From contig DAFR01000083.1 of the NCBI GenBank assembly GCA_002497965.1, positions 942 through 16,470 on the forward strand: 15,529 bases of DNA. The letters run 5' to 3'. The first letter of the stretch is position 1. The number at the start of each line of letters is the position of its first letter. Below the pieces are notes generated by a model that saw only the letters and a program-made list of their open reading frames with translations, did not search any database and was not told the DNA's origin. Source of the DNA: Methanomicrobiaceae archaeon UBA436 (GTDB lineage: Archaea; Halobacteriota; Methanomicrobia; Methanomicrobiales; Methanoculleaceae). A program made the position numbers and the translations under genes. Of this stretch, positions 7,180-14,429 are shown piece by piece.

Positions 7180-7488
7180 ATGGGAAAGACAGGAAGCGTT
7201 CAGTGGGCGCAGGTCAAGGGTGTGAAGGGGCAGATCCGGCTCGTCCCTGCAAGTGAAGCCACCGTCAAGAAGCCCGGCCCGAACCAGCGGTTCAAGTCGG
7301 CAGCGGTTATCCAGAAGCGGGCGAGCAGGGAAGGGCAGGACCCCAGGCGAGGCGGCCGTGGCGGCCGTGGTGGTCGCGGCGGCCGCGGCAGCAGAGGTGT
7401 GAGCGGTCCTACGGCAGATCCGCGGGTCCGCCGGGCAATCCGCCGCTCGAAGGCCTCGATGCTTGGAACCAAACAGAAATCAAGATAA
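7180..7488 (+). CDS. Small basic DUF5350-like protein with an RGG box
   Basis: A 102-residue very basic protein with no enzyme motif. The start is fixed by AAAGGAG 7 bases before the ATG. The N-terminus MGKTGSVQWAQVKGVKGQ and the central GPNQRFKSAAVIQKRA resemble, from memory, the methanogen family DUF5350. Residues 56-73 form an RGG box, RRGG followed by three GRG-type repeats and GSRG, and the C-terminal third is rich in Arg, Lys and Ser. RGG boxes commonly bind RNA, especially structured or G-rich RNA, and the overall charge would suit a nucleic-acid or ribosome-associated protein. That function is inferred. It appears to have its own promoter and a T-rich end before the next gene. Confidence 0.8.
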   Translation: MGKTGSVQWAQVKGVKGQIRLVPASEATVKKPGPNQRFKSAAVIQKRASREGQDPRRGGRGGRGGRGGRGSRGVSGPTADPRVRRAIRRSKASMLGTKQKSR

Positions 7489-7504
7489 CCCTGCCCTCTC
7501 CTTT

Positions 7505-7537
7505 CAATACTTTTTATAACTGCGAGTGCCAGTATTG
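7505..7537 (+). promoter_or_regulatory. Promoter flanked by a 7-base inverted repeat, likely leaderless start
   Basis: CAATACT (7505-7511) and AGTATTG (7531-7537) are perfect inverted repeats around a strong TATA-like CTTTTTATAA (about 7510-7519). Transcription would begin about 25 bases after the TATA centre, that is at or next to the ATG at 7540, which has no ribosome-binding site. The T5 run inside may also end the upstream transcript. Confidence 0.45.
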
Positions 7538-7539
7538 GT

Positions 7540-7896
7540 ATGGATCTTAAAACCGCCATCAGGACGTACCAGTTTGCCGAGCGGGCAAAATCCGAGTTGA
7601 TCATCGGGTCGCACCTGACGACAGCCCTGGTAGAGTTCCCGATCCAGGAGAAGCCTGGCGGAAAAAGGATGCTTCTGATGCTGCTTGAGGCTGTCCGCAC
7701 AGAACTCGAGTTCGCGCAGCGGGACACCGGGCATAAGGAGTTTAAGAAGGCTATCGATCACCTCAACGAAGCGATCAGTCTGGTTGAGAGTATGGACCTG
7801 GGCGCCGCTGCGGAGCGGGTCGGCAGGGCGATCAGCGCCGCAACGACCGCGGCCCAGGAAGCATGGGACACGCTCAAAGGGCATGGCCTCCTCTGA
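7540..7896 (+). CDS. Uncharacterised 118-residue helical protein
   Basis: I do not recognise this protein. It is predicted to be almost entirely helical: amphipathic stretches lie at about 3-30, 42-62, 66-84 and 88-113, separated by short turns (a Pro/Gly-rich turn at 33-41), which suggests a four-helix bundle. It has no Cys, no signal peptide and no membrane segment, so it should be soluble. The start follows a strong TATA box at leaderless distance and lacks a ribosome-binding site. Its last 14 bases overlap the start of the nitroreductase gene, so the two are cotranscribed and may be coupled. The pairing may point to a partner or regulatory role, but no function can be assigned. Confidence 0.78.
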   Translation: MDLKTAIRTYQFAERAKSELIIGSHLTTALVEFPIQEKPGGKRMLLMLLEAVRTELEFAQRDTGHKEFKKAIDHLNEAISLVESMDLGAAAERVGRAISAATTAAQEAWDTLKGHGLL

Positions 7897-8410
7897 GTTT
7901 CTCCGTTTTCTGAGGACGCGCTCTTCGGTGCGGGATTACTACGGGCAGCCGCTCGAGGCGGAGGATATCGACTACATCCTGGCCTGCGCAAGCACCGCGC
8001 CGAGCGCGGGCAACCGTGAGGCCTGGGACGTTGTCGTCGTCACAGACGACGATATAAGGCTGGAACTTTCATCGGCGGCCCTCAATCAGGTTCATGTCCG
8101 GGAGGCCCCCGCGGTGTTTGTGGTCTGCGCAAACTATGTCCGCTCGATCTCGCGCTACGGGGAGCGGGGTATCCTCTACGCCGTCCAGGACGCAACGATC
8201 GCCTGCACCTACATGATGCTTGCCGCCCACGCGCGGGGCCTTCATTCCTGTTGGACGGGGGCGTTTGAGGAGGAGGGTGTGCGCGAGATCCTCGATCTCC
8301 CGCAGCACATCCGTCCAATCGCCCTCCTCACCGTTGGAAAGGGGAGACCGCCGCTTGAACCGATGGAGCGGATGCCGGTAGAGGAGCATCTGCACCGCGA
8401 GACCTGGTAG
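7883..8410 (+). CDS. Nitroreductase-family FMN oxidoreductase
   Basis: A 175-residue cytoplasmic flavoprotein of the nitroreductase superfamily, which uses FMN and NAD(P)H to reduce nitro, quinone or related compounds. Visible motifs are the phosphate-binding RTRSSVRDY at residues 11-19, the [15 protein letters not shown] segment at about 39-53 that faces the flavin, and a C-terminal LLTVGKG segment. The family is dimeric. The ATG at 7883 was chosen because homology begins right there; longer readings run antiparallel to nothing real and would overlap the previous gene in full. It overlaps that gene by 14 bases. In methanogens many such proteins have no known substrate, and this one gives no clue. 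Confidence 0.88.
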   Translation: MASSEFLRFLRTRSSVRDYYGQPLEAEDIDYILACASTAPSAGNREAWDVVVVTDDDIRLELSSAALNQVHVREAPAVFVVCANYVRSISRYGERGILYAVQDATIACTYMMLAAHARGLHSCWTGAFEEEGVREILDLPQHIRPIALLTVGKGRPPLEPMERMPVEEHLHRETW

Positions 8411-8436
8411 ATAAATACTGCATTTTGGGAGAGAGT

Positions 8437-8775
8437 ATGCCTGATTATTTGGTTACGCTTGAATCTGCCTGGATAATTAAGGATGTCAGGTCGATGGAGG
8501 ATGCCGTGAGCATCGCGATCAGCGAGGCGGGGAAGCGGCTCAACCCCTCGGCCAAGTTCGTGGAGATCGAGGCCGGGGTGACCGAGTGCCCCTTCTGCGA
8601 GGGTGAGTTGAACACAGCGCTTGTGGTTGCCGGTACCGCGCTTGTCGGGCTTGTGCTGGATATGAAGGTCTTCCGTGCTGAGTCTGAAGAGCATGCGGCC
8701 AGGATAGCAAAATCGGTTGTCGGGAAGGCGCTCCACGATGTGCCGCTCCAGGTTGTGGAAGTGCAGGAGATATGA
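8437..8775 (+). CDS. DUF555 / UPF0212 family protein
   Basis: A 112-residue conserved archaeal protein of unknown function. The beginning [17 protein letters not shown], the central EAGKRLNP and the late [11 protein letters not shown] are close to what I recall of the UPF0212 family. A CPFC (CxxC) pair at about residues 50-53 may bind metal or be redox active. The ATG at 8437 is preferred over an in-frame TTG at 8425 because GGGAGAG lies just before it and the family starts at MPDY. It is 26 bases after the nitroreductase gene and overlaps the kinase gene by 4 bases (ATGA), which suggests the two products work together. The function is not known. Confidence 0.92.
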   Translation: MPDYLVTLESAWIIKDVRSMEDAVSIAISEAGKRLNPSAKFVEIEAGVTECPFCEGELNTALVVAGTALVGLVLDMKVFRAESEEHAARIAKSVVGKALHDVPLQVVEVQEI

Positions 8776-9662
8776 TCGCCGTTGTCGGGCATACCGCAAT
8801 CGATCACCTCTTCCGGGTGCCTAAACTCCCGGGGCGGCATAACTCAACCTACATAACCGAACACTCGGTCTACTTCGGCGGCGGGGCGGCAAACATAGCG
8901 GCAGGGATTGCGACGCTCGGGGAGCGGTGCCGGCTGGTCTCCCTCGTGGGTGACGACTTTCCGGGCAGCGATTACGACCTCTGGCTGCAGCGCCTCGGTG
9001 TCGAGCAGGATGTTGCCGTGGTAAAGGGCACCAGGACGGCGACCGCCTACGTCTTCACCGACGATGCCGGCGACCAGGAGACCTTCTTTGAATGGGGCGC
9101 GTCAGCCGCGTTCAGCGGCCTGGAGGCTCCCGCTCTCGATTTTGTCCACATGGCAACCGCTGACCCGGACTTTAACGTTCGGGTGGCGCAGAAGAGCAGG
9201 TTTGCCTCTTTCGACCCGGGGCAGGATCTACTCCGCTACACGCCGGAACAGCTTGGGTTCATCCTTGCAGACATAGATATCCTCTTCTCGAACAACCACG
9301 AGATGGACCGGATGTGCGGTATGCTGGGGCTGGAACGCGAAGATCTTATTGCGTCTGTCCCGATGACGGTCATAACCCGTGGGGCTGAGGGAAGCATCCT
9401 CTGCATGGACGGCGAGGAGTATCACGTCCCGGCCGTCCGTGTGGAGGCTGTTGACCCGACCGGTGCCGGTGACGGTTACCGTGCAGGTTTCCTCACGGCG
9501 TTCAGGAGGGGCTGCGCCCCGCTCGAATGCTGCCGGGTGGGCGCGGTGGTTGCGTCCTTTGTCGTTGAGCGGCCGGGCACCCAGACAAACCTTCCGGACC
9601 GGGACCGGATGCTTGCACGCTACCGGAAGGTCTTTGGCGAACCGGGAGAGATTTTTGTCTGA
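8772..9662 (+). CDS. PfkB/ribokinase-family sugar or nucleoside kinase
   Basis: A 296-residue kinase that would phosphorylate a sugar or nucleoside hydroxyl group with a nucleotide donor. The substrate-side glycines are [10 protein letters not shown] at residues 36-45. The second PfkB signature [13 protein letters not shown] is at 228-240, with Asp234 as the catalytic base and the preceding glycines forming the anion hole. The size and the internal layout resemble archaeal nucleoside kinases of the MJ0406 type, but ribokinase, fructokinase or ADP-dependent use cannot be excluded. The start overlaps the DUF555 stop as ATGA, so the two are likely coupled. An 86-base gap then separates it from the DUF2070 gene. 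Confidence 0.92.
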   Translation: MIAVVGHTAIDHLFRVPKLPGRHNSTYITEHSVYFGGGAANIAAGIATLGERCRLVSLVGDDFPGSDYDLWLQRLGVEQDVAVVKGTRTATAYVFTDDAGDQETFFEWGASAAFSGLEAPALDFVHMATADPDFNVRVAQKSRFASFDPGQDLLRYTPEQLGFILADIDILFSNNHEMDRMCGMLGLEREDLIASVPMTVITRGAEGSILCMDGEEYHVPAVRVEAVDPTGAGDGYRAGFLTAFRRGCAPLECCRVGAVVASFVVERPGTQTNLPDRDRMLARYRKVFGEPGEIFV

Positions 9663-9690
9663 GATATGGGGAACGCTCTGCAGATTGCCG

Positions 9691-9736
9691 AGACAAGGCT
9701 GTCTGCTTTTAACTCTGCTCCGGGAGCGGCACCCGG
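9691..9736 (+). promoter_or_regulatory. Small hairpin, TATA-like box and leader hairpin before DUF2070
   Basis: AGACA-AGGC-TGTCT (9691-9704) is followed closely by CTTTTAAC (9706-9713), which could be a weak terminator for the upstream operon or a TATA box. CCGGG/CCCGG (9720-9724 with 9732-9736) forms a further small stem. If the TATA box is used, initiation would be near 9733, about 15 bases before the DUF2070 start. Confidence 0.3.
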
Positions 9737-9748
9737 TGGTGCATCCTG

Positions 9749-11488
9749 ATGGAGTCCAGCCAGTACGTGCGGTTTGAGGGGCTCACCCGCTACCTCTTCT
9801 CAGCTCCTTCCTGGCCGCGGTCGCTTGCCATCACCGTGGTGCTCGGGCTCCTCATCGATGGGGCGGCCTACCGGGCTGGCAGCGGGTTCTTTCCTGTCGG
9901 CACCATGGGTTTCACGATTCCAGCGCTGGTTGCATTCCTGCTGACGCCGCCGCTGGTGCGGGTCTCCGGCAGGCAGATCACATGGAACCGGTCGGCTCTT
10001 CTGGCACTTGCCTGCACGGTTCTTGGGGTGATCGTGAGCCTCTCACCGACGCTGGTTGCCGGCCCCTCGCTCTTTCCCACACTGTATGCGATAGCGCTCG
10101 GGCTGACCTTTTGCATCCGGCTGCTCGTCCTTGTTGCCGTGGCTGATTACCGGCAGAGCCGGATGGCTCTTCCCGCATTAACCCAGGGTGCTGCTGGCAT
10201 AGCGGTGGGGGCATGGCTATTTACACCGGGGTTCGTTCCCTACGCCCTGCTGCTCCAGGTGGTCTTTGGGCTGGTTGCCATCGTTCTGATCTGGTTGATC
10301 GAGCGGCCGTTGAAACGGGGGTTCCATGTCAGCGGGTTAAACTTCCTCAACACCTTCATTGCGCACCTCACCGACGGCTCAAAGAGGATGGAGGACTTCT
10401 TCCGCGAGATCGGCGAGGAGGTCTACGTCCCGCAGGTCTCGCTCTTCTTCTCCCGCGATGAGGGGGAGGATGCCCTCTTTACCGTCCCGAACGTCCACCC
10501 CGGGCCGATGGGCGATGTCGGCGGCGGAAACCTCCCCCGGAACCTGCACGACTCGTTTCCGGAGGAGACGCTGGTTGCCCACGGCTGCGCCACCCATGAT
10601 TTTAACCTGGTCTCGGAGAGTGAGATAGAAAAGATCGTCCGCGCTGTGGAGGAGTCGCGGAAGGGGGTTGTATTCTCCGATACAGCGAGCCGCCCCATCA
10701 GGGTTGCCTCGGGCTCGGTCTCGATACTCTGCCAGAGGTTCGGGGACGCCCTCCTGATGGTGAGCACAAGGTCGCCGGAGCGAACGGAGGACCTTGACTG
10801 TGCGATAGGGATGATGATCATGGCCGAGGGCCGTTGCGGGTTCTCGGAGGTTGCGTTCGTCGACGCCCACAACTGCATGACAGGCGTGGGGTCGCCGGTA
10901 CTCCCTGCAACCCGGATTGCAACGGAGTACCTGGATGCCGCACGCGAGGGGTTCAGGGCGGCGCGGGATCTGCCGCTGGAGCCTCTTTCAGTGGGGGTGT
11001 CACACATCCGGGTTCCGTTTACACGGGAGCAGGGGTTCGGTTCGCTCGGGGTGCAGGCGCTGGTGACGGAGGTCGCGGGGGCGCGGGCGGCCTACGTCCT
11101 GATCGATGGGAACAATGTGGCAGAGGGCGTCCGGGAGCGCCTGCGCGGGGTTGCCCTTGGGCATGTGGATGAGGCGGAGATCATGACCACGGATACGCAC
11201 ACGGTGAACACGGTCAGCGGGAAGAACCCGGTCGGATACGCGGTGCCGGCGGATGAGATCGTCCCCTACATCGAGCAGGCGGTGCGGGAGGCGGTCTCTG
11301 ATCTCGCGCCCGCCCGCGTGGGGGCGGCAACGGCCTGGTGTGAGGGGATAACGGTCTTTGGGTCGCAGCGGGTCTCGCAGCTTGCAAGCACGGTGAACAC
11401 GATGCTCTCGTACATCGCACCGCTGAGTTTCATGATACTTGTCCTGGCGTTCCTGCTCTCGGTCCTGGCCTACATCGTGCTGCATTAA
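9749..11488 (+). CDS. DUF2070 family membrane protein with His/Asp motifs
   Basis: A 579-residue archaeal membrane protein of unknown function. About six hydrophobic segments lie at 25-44, 50-70, 82-104, 108-132, 141-160 and 163-185; a soluble domain covers about 190-545, and one more membrane segment lies at about 550-575. The soluble part carries clustered His and Asp residues: NVHPGPMGD (248-256), HGCATHDFN (278-286), DAHN (372-375) and TTDTH (480-484). Such sets often bind divalent metals in hydrolases; this is inference. The assignment to DUF2070 is from recall of the VHPGP and DAHN motifs. The ATG at 9749 lacks a clear ribosome-binding site. Two T5 runs follow the stop. Confidence 0.9.
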   Translation: MESSQYVRFEGLTRYLFSAPSWPRSLAITVVLGLLIDGAAYRAGSGFFPVGTMGFTIPALVAFLLTPPLVRVSGRQITWNRSALLALACTVLGVIVSLSPTLVAGPSLFPTLYAIALGLTFCIRLLVLVAVADYRQSRMALPALTQGAAGIAVGAWLFTPGFVPYALLLQVVFGLVAIVLIWLIERPLKRGFHVSGLNFLNTFIAHLTDGSKRMEDFFREIGEEVYVPQVSLFFSRDEGEDALFTVPNVHPGPMGDVGGGNLPRNLHDSFPEETLVAHGCATHDFNLVSESEIEKIVRAVEESRKGVVFSDTASRPIRVASGSVSILCQRFGDALLMVSTRSPERTEDLDCAIGMMIMAEGRCGFSEVAFVDAHNCMTGVGSPVLPATRIATEYLDAAREGFRAARDLPLEPLSVGVSHIRVPFTREQGFGSLGVQALVTEVAGARAAYVLIDGNNVAEGVRERLRGVALGHVDEAEIMTTDTHTVNTVSGKNPVGYAVPADEIVPYIEQAVREAVSDLAPARVGAATAWCEGITVFGSQRVSQLASTVNTMLSYIAPLSFMILVLAFLLSVLAYIVLH

Positions 11489-11503
11489 GTTGTTACTCAG
11501 GGG

Positions 11504-11548
11504 TTTTTCCACCTCTCTCTTGCGCGTTGTCAGCCGGAACGTCTTTTT
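11504..11548 (+). terminator. Poly-T terminator region after DUF2070
   Basis: T5 runs at 11504-11508 and 11544-11548 lie 15 and 55 bases after the DUF2070 stop codon. Archaeal RNA polymerase commonly ends at such runs without a hairpin. The runs are short, so the call is moderate. Confidence 0.45.
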
Positions 11549-11575
11549 CAGGGGGGTGATGGTCCCAAAAGACCG

Positions 11576-11677
11576 TATCAGGGGAACGGGAAACGGGAGG
11601 TGCCCGCCGGATAGGTCTCCCTCGAACCGTATCGATGGAGAATCACCGCCAGGGGGGCGGGGCATCGCCCTCCCCTG
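11576..11677 (+). repeat. Intergenic structured repeat, copy 3
   Basis: The core ATGGAGAATC is at 11635-11644. A strong G-rich hairpin follows, CAGGGG with CCCCTG and further inner pairs (11650-11677). The left part, CGTATCAGGGGAACGGGAAA, resembles the left arm of copy 2, and the bases just before the core (ACCGTATCG) resemble ACCGTGTCT before the copy 2 core. It lies 90-190 bases upstream of the aminotransferase gene. The rest of the 278-base gap shows nothing else beyond short T runs. Confidence 0.6.
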
Positions 11678-11766
11678 TCCCGGCGCTTCAACCAGGCACT
11701 CTCTCCTCCTCCAGCCAGCCGCCGGCCATAGGGGAGGTTTTTCTCTCTGCACGTCCAGGAATTGTC

Positions 11767-12945
11767 ATGAACTATCGGTTCGCCGGCCGGATGAAACGCG
11801 TCCCGGAGTCGTTCCTCGGGGAGCTCTTCCGGGTCTCGGCTGTTCCCGGCGTGATATCGTTTGCCGGAGGTCTCCCGGCTTCGGATTGCATCGATGTTGA
11901 GGGGATCGCGGAGGCTGCCCGTCAGGTCTTTGCCGAAGAGGGGCGGACGGCGCTTCAGTACAGCACGACGGACGGTTACCTCCCCCTCAGGGAGTTCATC
12001 GCCGACCGCTACCGGAGAAGGCTCGGCCTCCCGGCAGCCGCGGACGAGATCCAGATCGTGAACGGTTCGCAGCAGTCTCTTGACCTGGCCGCAAAGATCT
12101 TCATCGACCCGGGGGATGCCGTCGGGATGGAGCGCCCAGGCTACCTCGGCGCGATCGAGGCCTTCTCGTTCTACGAGCCGGTCTTTCACGCGGTTCCCCT
12201 GGAGGAGGACGGGCCGGATCTCGCTGTGTTCGAGTCGGTCATCCGCGACCACGCCCCGAGGCTCTTCTACGGCATCCCCAACTCGCAGAACCCTTCCGGG
12301 ACGACGTACTCTGACCGGAAACGGCGGGCGGTCGCGGAGATCCTTGAGGGGAGTGAGACTGTCTTCTACGAGGACGATGCCTTCGGGGAACTCTTCTTCG
12401 ACGGCAGGCCGCGGATGCCGGTGAAACGCTACATCCCGGAGCAGACGCTTATCTCGGGCTCGTTCTCAAAGATCATCGCCCCGGGGATGCGGATAGGCTG
12501 GATATACGCCCCGGCACCCATCCTTCGCGAGTTCAACCTGGCAAAACAGGCTGCCGATCTCCACTCAAACTTCCTCTGCCAGGTGATGCTCAACCGCTAC
12601 CTGAGAACCCACGACCTGGACGGCCACGTTCGAAGGGTTGCAGCGGTCTACGGCGAGCACTGCCGGCTGATGTGCGACCTCCTCGACGACCTGATGCCGG
12701 CGGGGATGACGCACACCAGACCGGAGGGCGGGATGTTCCTGACCGCCGCCCTGCCCCGGGGCGTCTCCTCCATGGAGGTCTTCCACGATGGGGTGCGGGA
12801 GGGTGTTGCGGTTCTGCCGGGGGTGCCGTTCTACGTCGACGGCGGCGGCAAAGAGACGATACGGCTGAACTTCTCGGCGGTGGGAGCGGAAGAGATCGTT
12901 GAGGGGATGCACCGGCTGGCACGGGTGATGCACCGGCTGGTGTGA
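11767..12945 (+). CDS. PLP-dependent class I/II aminotransferase (2-aminoadipate/MocR-like subgroup)
   Basis: A 392-residue fold-type I aminotransferase. PLP contacts are visible: PNSQNPSG (171-178), YEDDAFGEL (201-209), and the Schiff-base lysine Lys235 in SGSFSKIIAPGMRIGW, with Arg242 for the phosphate. The start MNYRFAGRMKRVPESFLGEL and the PGVISFAGGLP segment place it in the group that includes 2-aminoadipate, valine-pyruvate and kynurenine aminotransferases. The exact amino donor is not readable. The ATG at 11767 is chosen because AGGA lies 6-9 bases before it and homology begins there. An in-frame ATG at 11635 falls in the intergenic repeat and adds 44 residues of low-complexity sequence. 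It stands alone between a repeat copy and a tRNA gene. Confidence 0.93.
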   Translation: MNYRFAGRMKRVPESFLGELFRVSAVPGVISFAGGLPASDCIDVEGIAEAARQVFAEEGRTALQYSTTDGYLPLREFIADRYRRRLGLPAAADEIQIVNGSQQSLDLAAKIFIDPGDAVGMERPGYLGAIEAFSFYEPVFHAVPLEEDGPDLAVFESVIRDHAPRLFYGIPNSQNPSGTTYSDRKRRAVAEILEGSETVFYEDDAFGELFFDGRPRMPVKRYIPEQTLISGSFSKIIAPGMRIGWIYAPAPILREFNLAKQAADLHSNFLCQVMLNRYLRTHDLDGHVRRVAAVYGEHCRLMCDLLDDLMPAGMTHTRPEGGMFLTAALPRGVSSMEVFHDGVREGVAVLPGVPFYVDGGGKETIRLNFSAVGAEEIVEGMHRLARVMHRLV

Positions 12946-12981
12946 GGGTGGCGACCGGCGGCGGGCTTAATACATCTCCTC

Positions 12982-12995
12982 TTCAAATACCATAT
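12982..12995 (+). promoter_or_regulatory. Candidate tRNA-Leu promoter
   Basis: TTCAAATACCATAT is an AT-rich stretch in an otherwise GC-rich context, centred about 25 bases before the mature tRNA 5' end. That is the expected position of an archaeal TATA box. Confidence 0.4.
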
Positions 12996-13011
12996 GGACG
13001 ATTTTGGGACA

Positions 13012-13096
13012 GCGAGGGTAGGCAAGCCTGGCCAAAACCGGCGGACTTAAGATCCGTTCTCGCAGGAGTTCGTGGGTTCGAATCCCACCCCTCGCA
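13012..13096 (+). tRNA. tRNA-Leu (anticodon UAA)
   Basis: The 85-base sequence folds as a class II tRNA. The acceptor stem GCGAGGG pairs fully with CCCTCGC, and A13096 is the discriminator. The anticodon loop is CTTAAGA, giving anticodon TAA, which reads leucine UUA codons (and UUG by wobble). The T arm is GTGGG-TTCGAAT-CCCAC, and the long variable arm (about 13058-13071) is typical of leucine tRNA. CCA is not encoded, so it is added after transcription. There is no intron. tRNA-Leu genes are frequent integration sites, and composition changes just downstream. Confidence 0.96.
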
Positions 13097-13253
13097 TCTT
13101 ATCTTAACTGACGGTGGGGTAAGGGTATAGGCGCCAGGTGAGAATGAAGCCCCCTCCCAGGAAGGAGTAGATCTTTAACGATACCTCACTTGCGCAGGGA
13201 AACGCTGGCTTTTTGGGAGTGAACTCCGCCCTGATTCATCGAGATTCCAGAAT
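13097..13253. other. Gap between tRNA-Leu and the glycosyltransferase
   Basis: No gene was recognised. A plus-strand reading near 13138-13174 gives ENEAPSQEGVDL before a stop, reminiscent of the C-terminal tail of some archaeal IS200/IS605 TnpB proteins. An in-frame TAG lies four codons upstream and the rest of the protein is missing, so any such gene would be a scar. No direct repeat of the tRNA end was found in the window. Confidence 0.3.
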
Positions 13254-14429
13254 TTAGGTGGACGTGACGGTGTCGTAGATCTTGAGGATATCTCCTGCTA
13301 TCCTCTCCCATGAGAACCTCTCTGCAAATTGCAGGATCTCCTGCCGGTTCCAATCTTTCTCCAGCCCAACACCGATCTTATCCGCGAGATCTTCCGGGCT
13401 TCCCGGCTGGCAGAGTAGACCGTATTTCTCTGAGGATATGATCTCCCTGCTTCCATGGGTGTTTGTTGCGATGACAGGTTTTCCGCAGGCCATGGCTTCA
13501 ATCTGGACAATCCCGAAACTTTCGTTCAAACTTGGGAGGATAAACAGGTCGCAGGCGTTCATCCAGAGCGGGATCTCGTTACGGGGCCTGTTTCCCACAA
13601 TCAGCACGTGTTCCGCCAGGCCTTCCCTGGCGATCTGTTTCTCCAGCGCTCCTCTTTGTGGTCCGCCGCCAACGATGACACAGAGCAGGTCAGGATGCTC
13701 TGAAACAACATTCCGCATCGCCGAGATGAGATAACGGTGGCCTTTGATGACCTCCAGGTTCCCGACCGAGAGAAGGATGCGTCGGTCTGCCGGCAATCCG
13801 AGGGTTGCTTTGCAGGCCATACTATCCATCGGTCGGAATATTCTTGAAAACCCGTTTGAGACCCGGAAGATCTTCTTGTTATAGTTCTTCAACACTGGTA
13901 TATCGAGGGAGTTTGGTCTAAGTATCGCGTCAGAGTTCACCCAGGCTTTCTTTATAAGCGGGTGGGCCATAGCGTTCTCTTCAGAGAGCCAGGCCGGGTC
14001 TTCATGGACTGTTGTTATGAGGGGGATCCCCAACTCTTCCTTAAGTATCACGCCTATGTAGGCTGACGGCCACGTGAAGTTGGCATGGATCAGGTCAAAC
14101 CTTTTTCCAAGGTTCTTAACCAGTCGTTTTACTATATAGGGTCTTGTGTCAAAAGACAACTTCAATCGATTCGTGATCCCGGGGATATGTAGGCTCCGTG
14201 GAATAAAGAGGCAGCGAGGATAGAACACTGAGACGTTATCGTACTGATAATCAGTGCAGTATCGGTCGTTTGGCATGACCCTGCCGGAAAAGAGGACGGG
14301 TGCCACAACGACGATCTCACGAAAAGACTCTTTCACCGTATCGACAAAGTCCTTTATGAAGATGCCGCCGATATACGTGTCTGTCGAATCGGGGTAATCC
14401 GGCGTGATAATCAGGAGATTGTGCATCAT
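13254..14429 (-). CDS. Family 4 (GT-B) glycosyltransferase
   Basis: A 391-residue cytoplasmic or membrane-associated glycosyltransferase, which would move a sugar from an activated nucleotide-sugar to a glycan or lipid acceptor. The N-terminal domain begins with a strand and GGIF at 21-24. The C-terminal donor domain has SVGNLEVIKGHRYL (221-234) with the conserved lysine, VIVGGGPQRGALE (251-263), and the retaining-enzyme motif E-x7-E at Glu303 and Glu311 in NESFGIVQIEAMACGKPVI. Two adjacent ATG codons open the gene (14429 and 14426) without a clear ribosome-binding site. Its AT-richer composition contrasts with the genes to the left. Together with the upstream methyltransferase it suggests a glycan or S-layer decoration cluster. 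The sugar is unknown. Confidence 0.94.
   Translation of the reverse strand: MMHNLLIITPDYPDSTDTYIGGIFIKDFVDTVKESFREIVVVAPVLFSGRVMPNDRYCTDYQYDNVSVFYPRCLFIPRSLHIPGITNRLKLSFDTRPYIVKRLVKNLGKRFDLIHANFTWPSAYIGVILKEELGIPLITTVHEDPAWLSEENAMAHPLIKKAWVNSDAILRPNSLDIPVLKNYNKKIFRVSNGFSRIFRPMDSMACKATLGLPADRRILLSVGNLEVIKGHRYLISAMRNVVSEHPDLLCVIVGGGPQRGALEKQIAREGLAEHVLIVGNRPRNEIPLWMNACDLFILPSLNESFGIVQIEAMACGKPVIATNTHGSREIISSEKYGLLCQPGSPEDLADKIGVGLEKDWNRQEILQFAERFSWERIAGDILKIYDTVTST

Noticed and set aside
7350..7395. DNA tandem repeat of GGCGGCCGTGGC type
   Set aside because: It is explained by the RGG-box codons of the DUF5350 gene and is not a separate repeat or CRISPR array.
8415..8438. ATACT/AGTAT inverted repeat before DUF555, similar in layout to the two bracketed promoters
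   Set aside because: Only 5 bases per arm and it overlaps the start codon; too likely by chance to join the pattern.
11000..11752. 250-residue minus-strand reading frame across the end of DUF2070
   Set aside because: Antisense to conserved DUF2070 motifs, very rich in Arg and Pro, and runs through the repeat copy at 11576-11677.
11635..11766. In-frame 44-residue N-terminal extension of the aminotransferase starting at ATG 11635
   Set aside because: The ATG is part of the repeated core ATGGAGAATC, the extension is low-complexity, and a better start with AGGA lies at 11767 where homology begins.
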